Below the pieces are notes generated by a model, which saw only the letters and a list, made by a program, of their open reading frames with translations, ran no database searches and had not been told where the DNA came from. 35,254 bases of DNA from an uncultured Alphaproteobacteria bacterium (GTDB lineage Bacteria; Pseudomonadota; Alphaproteobacteria; Rhodobacterales; Rhodobacteraceae), in NCBI GenBank assembly GCA_913031285.1, contig CAJWEI010000037.1, positions 1-35,254 of the forward strand. Direction: 5' to 3'. The position numbers and the translations under genes were made by a program. Below, in pieces: positions 31,114-35,254 of the stretch. Positions within the stretch are counted from its first letter, which is position 1; every line of letters begins with the position of its first letter.

Positions 31114-32481
31114 ATGTCAATCACTAAACTACTCATTGCCAATCGGGGCGAAATTGCAGTTCGGATTATCCGCGCTGCAAATGAACTCGGTATCAAAACT
31201 GTTCAAGTCTATAGTCAAGCTGACGCCACGTCCTTGGCTGTTGAAATGGCAGATGAATTTGTCGAAATTGGTCCAGCTTCTGCTGCAAAATCTTATCTGA
31301 ATGTGGAGGCCGTCTTGAAGGCTGCAAAAGATACAGGCGCTGATGCTGTCCACCCTGGTTACGGTTTTTTGGCTGAGAATGCAGAATTTGCCGATGCTGT
31401 TGAAGCTGCTGGTATGATATTTGTTGGACCAACCGGACAAATGATCCGCTCTATGGGTGACAAAGCTTCAGCTCGCAAGGTTGCGGAAAGTGCAAATGTG
31501 CCTACTGTTCCTGGTAGTGATGGTATAATTGAAGATTTGGACGTGGCTCAAGAGCTTGCTGCTTCGGTCGGTTACCCCGTTATGATCAAAGCTACCGCGG
31601 GTGGTGGCGGTCGAGGCATTCGTGTTGCTGAAAATGCAGAGGAATTAGCAACGCTTGCTACTCAAGCATCAGCTGAGGCGAAAGCGGCATTCGCTGACGG
31701 TGGACTTTACCTTGAAAAGGTTATTGATAATGCCCGTCATATTGAAGTGCAAATCTTGGGTGACGGTAAAAATTTTGTTCATTGCTACGAACGTGAATGC
31801 TCTATTCAACGCCGTCGTCAAAAGGTTTGGGAAGAGGCACCTTCAACCGCTCTTTCAGAAGAGGTGCGTGAAAAGCTTTGTGCGTCTGCAGTAGCACTTG
31901 CGGCGGCCGTAAACTATCGCGGCGCTGGCACCGTCGAATATCTCTATGATGAAACATCTGACGACTTTTATTTCATCGAGATGAACACCAGAATTCAGGT
32001 TGAACATCCGGTAACCGAAGCCATTGTAGGAATCGATCTTCTAGCAGAAATGATAAAGATCGCTGGAGGTGAACACCTATCGTTTTCACAAGATGATATT
32101 GTCGTGCGCGGTCATGCAATCGAGGTACGCATCAACGCAGAGGATCCAGCCAATAAATTTATGCCGTCCCTAGGAATTGTTGGTGACATGAGATCCCCAG
32201 GAGGTCCAGGCGTCCGCTTCGATCATTTCCTTTATCAAGGATATCAAATTTCACCTTTCTACGACTCACTTTTGGGCAAACTGATTATCCATGCCGATAC
32301 CCGCGAAGGGGCAATCAATCGTTTAACCCGAGCAGTCAAAGAGTTAAAACTAGGAGAGCTCAAAACAACTGCTCCTCTCTTTCTCTTGCTGGCAGATGAC
32401 CCCGATGTTAAGGCGGGTGCTGTGCATAACAACTGGTTGGAGCAATGGCTTGAAAACAATATTGGAAAACTCACTCAATAG
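31114..32481 (+). CDS. Biotin carboxylase (pxp-linked AccC)
   Basis: A 455-residue ATP-grasp enzyme that carboxylates biotin on the adjacent carrier protein using bicarbonate and ATP. Landmarks are LIANRGEIAVRIIRAA at the start, VHPGYGFLAENAEFADAV, the Gly-rich ATP loop TAGGGGRGI, CSIQRRRQKVWEEAPS, and EMNTRIQVEHPVTE with the catalytic glutamates and arginine. The length is standard. The gene lies between the short carrier and pxpB, and no carboxyltransferase subunit of an ordinary acyl-CoA carboxylase is present. The PxpB/PxpC pair is therefore the likely acceptor-side partner. Confidence 0.93.
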   Translation: MSITKLLIANRGEIAVRIIRAANELGIKTVQVYSQADATSLAVEMADEFVEIGPASAAKSYLNVEAVLKAAKDTGADAVHPGYGFLAENAEFADAVEAAGMIFVGPTGQMIRSMGDKASARKVAESANVPTVPGSDGIIEDLDVAQELAASVGYPVMIKATAGGGGRGIRVAENAEELATLATQASAEAKAAFADGGLYLEKVIDNARHIEVQILGDGKNFVHCYERECSIQRRRQKVWEEAPSTALSEEVREKLCASAVALAAAVNYRGAGTVEYLYDETSDDFYFIEMNTRIQVEHPVTEAIVGIDLLAEMIKIAGGEHLSFSQDDIVVRGHAIEVRINAEDPANKFMPSLGIVGDMRSPGGPGVRFDHFLYQGYQISPFYDSLLGKLIIHADTREGAINRLTRAVKELKLGELKTTAPLFLLLADDPDVKAGAVHNNWLEQWLENNIGKLTQ

Positions 32482-32495
32482 GAAGGAAGTTAATC

Positions 32496-33371
32496 ATGAC
32501 CTCAAGATATACCTTTGGAGGCGATGAGCACATTCTTGTTGAAATAGATGAAGAGATGTCGCTAGAAGCCTTCTTTAAATCACTGTCGATGACCAATGCA
32601 GTTAGAGATGCTGCTATCAAAGGGGTAACAGAAATCTGTCCGGCCAACGCGTCGTATCAGATCAAATTTGACCCCGATATCATTCACCCGGATGATTTGA
32701 TGTCAGAGCTCAAGAGCATGGACAAAAGTGATAGTCAGGGAGAGTCGAAGCTCAATACCCGCATTATCGAAGTCCCTGTCTATTATCAGGACCCATGGAC
32801 CCACGAAACTGTCATGCGTTTCCGTGAGCGGCACCAAGATCCAGATTCTACCGATATCGAATATGCTGCAAAAATCAACGGATACGAAAGTGTTGATGAT
32901 TTCATAAAAGCACATTCAGGGTCGCCTTGGTTTGTGGGTATGGTTGGTTTCGTAGCTGGTTTACCCTTCCTATATCAAATGGTTGACCGTGACCGTCAGA
33001 TCCAAGTTCCTAAATATTTGACCCCGCGTACCGATACACCGAAACAAACGATTGGTTTTGGTGGCTCATTTTCAAGCATCTACTCTGTACGGGGAGCAGG
33101 AGGGTACCAAATGTTTGGTATCACTCCAATGACGATCTACGATTCATCTCAGCAAACCTCATACCTTAAGGACTTCATGGTGTTCTTTAAGCCAGGAGAT
33201 ATCGTCAAATGGAAGCCGATCAATCGCGAAGAATACGACCAAATCCTGGCTAAAGTCGAAGCAGGCACATATCAGCCAAAAATCAGAGAAGTAACCTTTG
33301 ATCTCGAAGCCTTTAATCAGGATATCGATGCTACCAACGCTAAATTATTGGAGACTCTAAATGCCAGTTAA
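32496..33371 (+). CDS. pxpB: 5-oxoprolinase subunit B
   Basis: A 291-residue PxpB protein (formerly KipI/allophanate-hydrolase subunit 1 type). The conserved half contains IIEVPVYYQDPWTHETVMRF, HSGSPWFVGMVGFVAGLPFL and GSFSSIYSVRGAGGYQMFGI, matching the family's strands and Gly-rich loops; YLKDFMVFFKPGDIVKW lies near the C-terminus. It is longer than many PxpB proteins (about 230 residues), with an extra C-terminal tail. GGAAGGAAG precedes the ATG at 32496. It overlaps pxpC by 11 bases (33361-33371). Confidence 0.92.
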   Translation: MTSRYTFGGDEHILVEIDEEMSLEAFFKSLSMTNAVRDAAIKGVTEICPANASYQIKFDPDIIHPDDLMSELKSMDKSDSQGESKLNTRIIEVPVYYQDPWTHETVMRFRERHQDPDSTDIEYAAKINGYESVDDFIKAHSGSPWFVGMVGFVAGLPFLYQMVDRDRQIQVPKYLTPRTDTPKQTIGFGGSFSSIYSVRGAGGYQMFGITPMTIYDSSQQTSYLKDFMVFFKPGDIVKWKPINREEYDQILAKVEAGTYQPKIREVTFDLEAFNQDIDATNAKLLETLNAS

Positions 33372-34335
33372 AGTCAAAAACAAAGGGCTCGCAACGAGCA
33401 TTCAAGATATGGGACGACCTGGGTATTTCCATCTCGGCATTCCAATTAGCGGAGCCATGGATCGCTTTTCCTTGAGAGTTGCCAACATGTTGGTTGGCAA
33501 TGATGAGAGTGCCGCTGGTCTGGAAGCAGTCTTCATGGGGCCTGAACTTGAGTTTACTGAGGACGCAATTATTGCCGTAACTGGTGGCGAACTTCCTCCT
33601 AAGATCGATGGAGAAGTCAAAGAAACTTGGACGACCATGCGTATCAAAGCCGGACAGACACTCAGCTTTGACTATATTCGACATGGTGCACGGGCCTATA
33701 TCGCCATTGCTGGTGGTATTGATACCCCACAATCTCTTGGCAGTCGCTCAACCTACGCGATTGGGGCATTGGGAGGTATTGATGGTCGGGTCATTGAGAA
33801 TGGTGATGAGCTTCCCATTGGCTCAATTTCTACGAACATGAGTGAAGGAACAAGCGTGCCAAAAGTGCTTCGTCGGGGTCCCGGAAGTCCTGCTGAACTG
33901 AGAGTTCTACCTGGACTTTATTGGCATCGAATTACACATGAAGCAGGAGAAAGATTCTTCCAAGAAACCTGGAAAGTTGCCAGTGAAGCAGACCGAATGG
34001 GTTATCGCTTCAAAGGTGGTTCACCGCTTGAATTTGTGGAGCGAAAACAACCGTTCAGTGCTGGATCAGATCCATCCAATATCACGGATGCACCATATGC
34101 ATACGGTTCCATTCAGGTTCCAGGCGGAACGGAACCAATTGTCCTGCACCGCGATGCTGTTTCAGGTGGTGGCTTTTTCACACTGGGAACTGTGATTTCT
34201 GCAGACATGGATCTCATTGGCCAGCTTCAACCAAACATCGAAACCAAATTTGTCAAGGTAAATATGCAAACAGCTTTGTCTGCGCGCAAAGAACGCGCAG
34301 TAATGTTGGATAGTATCCGGCAAGCAGTTGCATAA
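33361..34335 (+). CDS. pxpC: 5-oxoprolinase subunit C (biotin-dependent carboxyltransferase family)
   Basis: A 324-residue PxpC protein, the partner of PxpB. The family signature is present: KGLATSIQDMGRPGYFHLGI, PISGAMDRFSLRVANMLVGN, YIAIAGGIDTPQSLGSRSTY, and the C-terminal SEADRMGYRFKG, then YGSIQVPGGTEPIVLHRDAV. It is related to the urea-amidolyase carboxyltransferase-like domain, which explains the 'biotin-dependent' family name. It starts inside the end of pxpB, so synthesis is coupled. It ends the operon; what follows is gene debris. Confidence 0.93.
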   Translation: MPVKVKNKGLATSIQDMGRPGYFHLGIPISGAMDRFSLRVANMLVGNDESAAGLEAVFMGPELEFTEDAIIAVTGGELPPKIDGEVKETWTTMRIKAGQTLSFDYIRHGARAYIAIAGGIDTPQSLGSRSTYAIGALGGIDGRVIENGDELPIGSISTNMSEGTSVPKVLRRGPGSPAELRVLPGLYWHRITHEAGERFFQETWKVASEADRMGYRFKGGSPLEFVERKQPFSAGSDPSNITDAPYAYGSIQVPGGTEPIVLHRDAVSGGGFFTLGTVISADMDLIGQLQPNIETKFVKVNMQTALSARKERAVMLDSIRQAVA

Positions 34336-34361
34336 CCCTCTCAAACTTCAGGAGAAAATTA

Positions 34362-34409
34362 ATGATCAAACTTACAAAGCAGAGATGTATTACCAATTCG
34401 ATCTATTGA
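34362..34409 (+). pseudogene. Truncated gene start after pxpC
   Basis: ATG 34362 is preceded by AGGAGAAAATTA and opens MIKLTKQRCITNSIY before TGA. The strong start signal in line with the pxp operon suggests that a further operon gene (for example a transporter component) began here and has been cut off. Identity cannot be inferred from 15 residues. Confidence 0.35.
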
Positions 34410-34447
34410 CCTCTCATCCGCAATGACATTTATAAGAATTTGAATAC

Positions 34448-34642
34448 TTAAAAGTGTTCCGCACACAGTCGCAAAGTGAAGTAGCACAAAACCAGGTTAG
34501 TCTGTTCCATCAAATCTACGCTGTCATCCAATTCAGCCAGAATATCAACAGTTGCGCCCCGCCAAAGTGAACCATAAAGCTTGCCATAATCCGCCTAAGC
34601 CCACTGGTCAGATAAAACCGTCAAGATCGGATATTGGGGCAT
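34448..34642 (-). pseudogene. Possible minus-strand gene remnant with an internal stop
   Basis: Read on the minus strand, ATG at 34642 opens MPQYPILTVLSDQWA, then an in-frame TAG (34597-34595), then ADYGKLYGSLWRGATVDI, LAELDDSVDLMEQTNLVL and a final CYFTLRLCAEHF before the stop at 34448. The composition is protein-like (balanced charge, few rare residues) on both sides of the stop. I do not recognise the family. It could be a decayed gene or chance. Confidence 0.3.
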
Positions 34643-34652
34643 ATATACCTAG

Positions 34653-34817
34653 TTTAAGATTGCGATCGACAATCTCTCAGGTCAGGCTTGTATCCGATAC
34701 CCTGGTAGAGGGGTGGCACTTGCAGCGGCTATCCTGTTTACTGACCAGATTGCTGACCATTTCACTCCTTATTTCGGTACATTTAGGTCTGCTGCTATCA
34801 ATGAAACCAGAGTGTAA
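34653..34817 (+). pseudogene. Protein-like C-terminal gene fragment
   Basis: A frame open from just after a TAG (34650-34652) to a TAA (34815-34817) encodes 54 residues with strongly protein-like composition: FKIAIDNLSGQACIRYPGRG, then VALAAAILFTDQIADHFTPY and FGTFRSAAINETRV. It has no start codon and reads like the last third of an enzyme with its natural stop. I cannot name the family. It supports the idea that a gene once filled this gap and lost its 5' part. Confidence 0.45.
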
Positions 34818-34931
34818 GCTAAATTCTGGAGGATTGGATAGGAATACAACCCACACCTCTTCCTACATAATAATCTATCTAAATGCATTAGATCGCACAT
34901 GGTGTATTACTTAGAGATAATCTATCAAGTA

Positions 34932-35254
34932 TCAAAATGATCCTCGCCTACCCAGAAGCCAAATAAAAAATACCCCTCCTATAAGCCCAGTAACGATACC
35001 AATTGGCATATCCTCAGGTGCCATCAAGGTTCGAGCTAAAATGTCTGCCCAGAGAAGAAATATTGCGCCAATTAGAGCTGATGCCAGAAGAACTCTAGTA
35101 TAGTCGCCACCTACAAGCATTCGAGCAATATGTGGAACCATAAGACCTACAAATCCAATAATGCCAGAAAATGCGACCATTACACCAGTGATCAAAGCAC
35201 CATTTATAAAAACGGCGAGACGAAACTTGGCCACAGATATTCCCAAGGTGGCGG
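34932..35254 (-). CDS. FecCD-family ABC permease, C-terminal part (runs off the window)
   Basis: The 3' end of a permease gene for iron-siderophore, haem or cobalamin import. The visible C-terminal 100-odd residues contain the family signature AFSGIIGFVGLMVPHIAR-MLVG, the loop that docks the ATPase, then three to four hydrophobic helices (LLASALIGAIFLLWADILAR, GIVTGLIGGVFFIWLL) and the tail GRRGSF. The frame stays open through the right edge (reading ATLGISVAKF), so the start lies beyond 35254. It is unrelated in function to the catabolic cluster and marks the resumption of other chromosomal content. Confidence 0.93.
   Translation of the reverse strand, partial: ATLGISVAKFRLAVFINGALITGVMVAFSGIIGFVGLMVPHIARMLVGGDYTRVLLASALIGAIFLLWADILARTLMAPEDMPIGIVTGLIGGVFFIWLLGRRGSF

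Larger units (their letters stand above)
34336..34931. other. Gene-debris stretch between pxpC and the FecCD gene
   Basis: No intact gene is visible. A good ribosome-binding site (AGGAGAAAA) and ATG at 34362 open a frame that stops after 15 codons (MIKLTKQRCITNSIY). Downstream are two protein-like fragments, one on the minus strand (34448-34642) and one on the + strand (34653-34817), described separately. A longer + strand frame at 34552-34914 starts at a TTG and has an implausible composition, so I do not call it. Confidence 0.6.

Noticed and set aside
34552-34914. 120-codon open frame near the right edge
   Set aside because: TTG start, no ribosome-binding site and low-complexity leucine/serine-rich translation; another frame in the same place (34653-34817) looks more like real protein.
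1-35254. CRISPR array, tRNA, rRNA or prophage genes
   Set aside because: I saw no regularly spaced short repeats, no cloverleaf-like sequence and no phage structural or integrase genes anywhere in the window.

Overview
This window looks like the accessory or catabolic part of a chromosome from a free-living, probably marine, alphaproteobacterium; Rhodobacterales-like is my best guess. It carries an RpoN-type sigma factor, a Tat-exported binding protein, a polyol-type ABC importer with two ATPases, an acetoin dehydrogenase operon and a PxpABC cluster. By eye, base composition is moderate in the central catabolic genes and clearly AT-richer at 0-5 kb and 22.8-30 kb, so the region may be a mosaic. 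The taxonomic guess is inference; there is no rRNA or tRNA here to anchor it.

Layout. (1) 0.25-2.65 kb: two small split-barrel (PPOX-fold) flavin-binding proteins and a soluble GAF plus class III adenylate cyclase, in one tight operon bracketed by two diverged direct repeats. (2) 2.66-3.67 kb: about 1 kb without a convincing gene, rich in small inverted repeats. (3) 3.67-5.01 kb, minus strand: rpoN (sigma-54). (4) 5.2-7.1 kb: an ExaC/AcoD-type aldehyde dehydrogenase plus its DUF779 partner. (5) 7.4-12.5 kb: acoX-acoA-acoB-acoC (acetoin dehydrogenase complex), an AhpD-like protein and a rhodanese. (6) 13.2-14.9 kb: an AcoR-type sigma-54 activator that lacks the usual C-terminal DNA-binding helix-turn-helix. 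(7) 15.1-24.1 kb: binding protein, two permeases, two ATPases, lipA, an orphan C-terminal piece of acetyl-CoA synthetase, two Lin0512-family genes and two more PPOX-fold genes. (8) 26.6-24.1 kb, minus strand: VOC/glyoxalase protein, gluconate-2-dehydrogenase subunit-3-like protein and GMC oxidoreductase. (9) 26.9-30.0 kb: the two halves of a Tm-1-like protein as adjacent genes, then an acetamidase/formamidase. (10) 30.1-34.3 kb: pxpA, BCCP, biotin carboxylase, pxpB, pxpC. (11) 34.3-34.9 kb: gene debris. (12) Right edge, minus strand: the 3' part of a FecCD-type permease gene.

How it fits together. The most striking feature is regulatory. Five near-perfect sigma-54 promoters, all of the form TGG(C/T)AC(A/G)-NNCG-TTGCTT, stand in front of the aldehyde dehydrogenase, acoXABC, the ABC importer/lipA operon, the VOC-GMC operon (minus strand) and the Tm-1-like operon. 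With rpoN and an AcoR-type activator in the same window, this looks like a self-contained sigma-54 regulon of about 25-30 kb. A plausible but unproven job is import of a small polyol or hydroxyketone, oxidation by the GMC enzyme, thiamine-diphosphate cleavage by AcoABC to acetyl-CoA plus an aldehyde, and oxidation of the aldehyde; LipA would lipoylate AcoC. The roles of the Tm-1-like pair, the Lin0512 pair, the orphan Acs domain and the PPOX proteins in such a pathway are unknown, and they are the best candidates for undescribed biology here.
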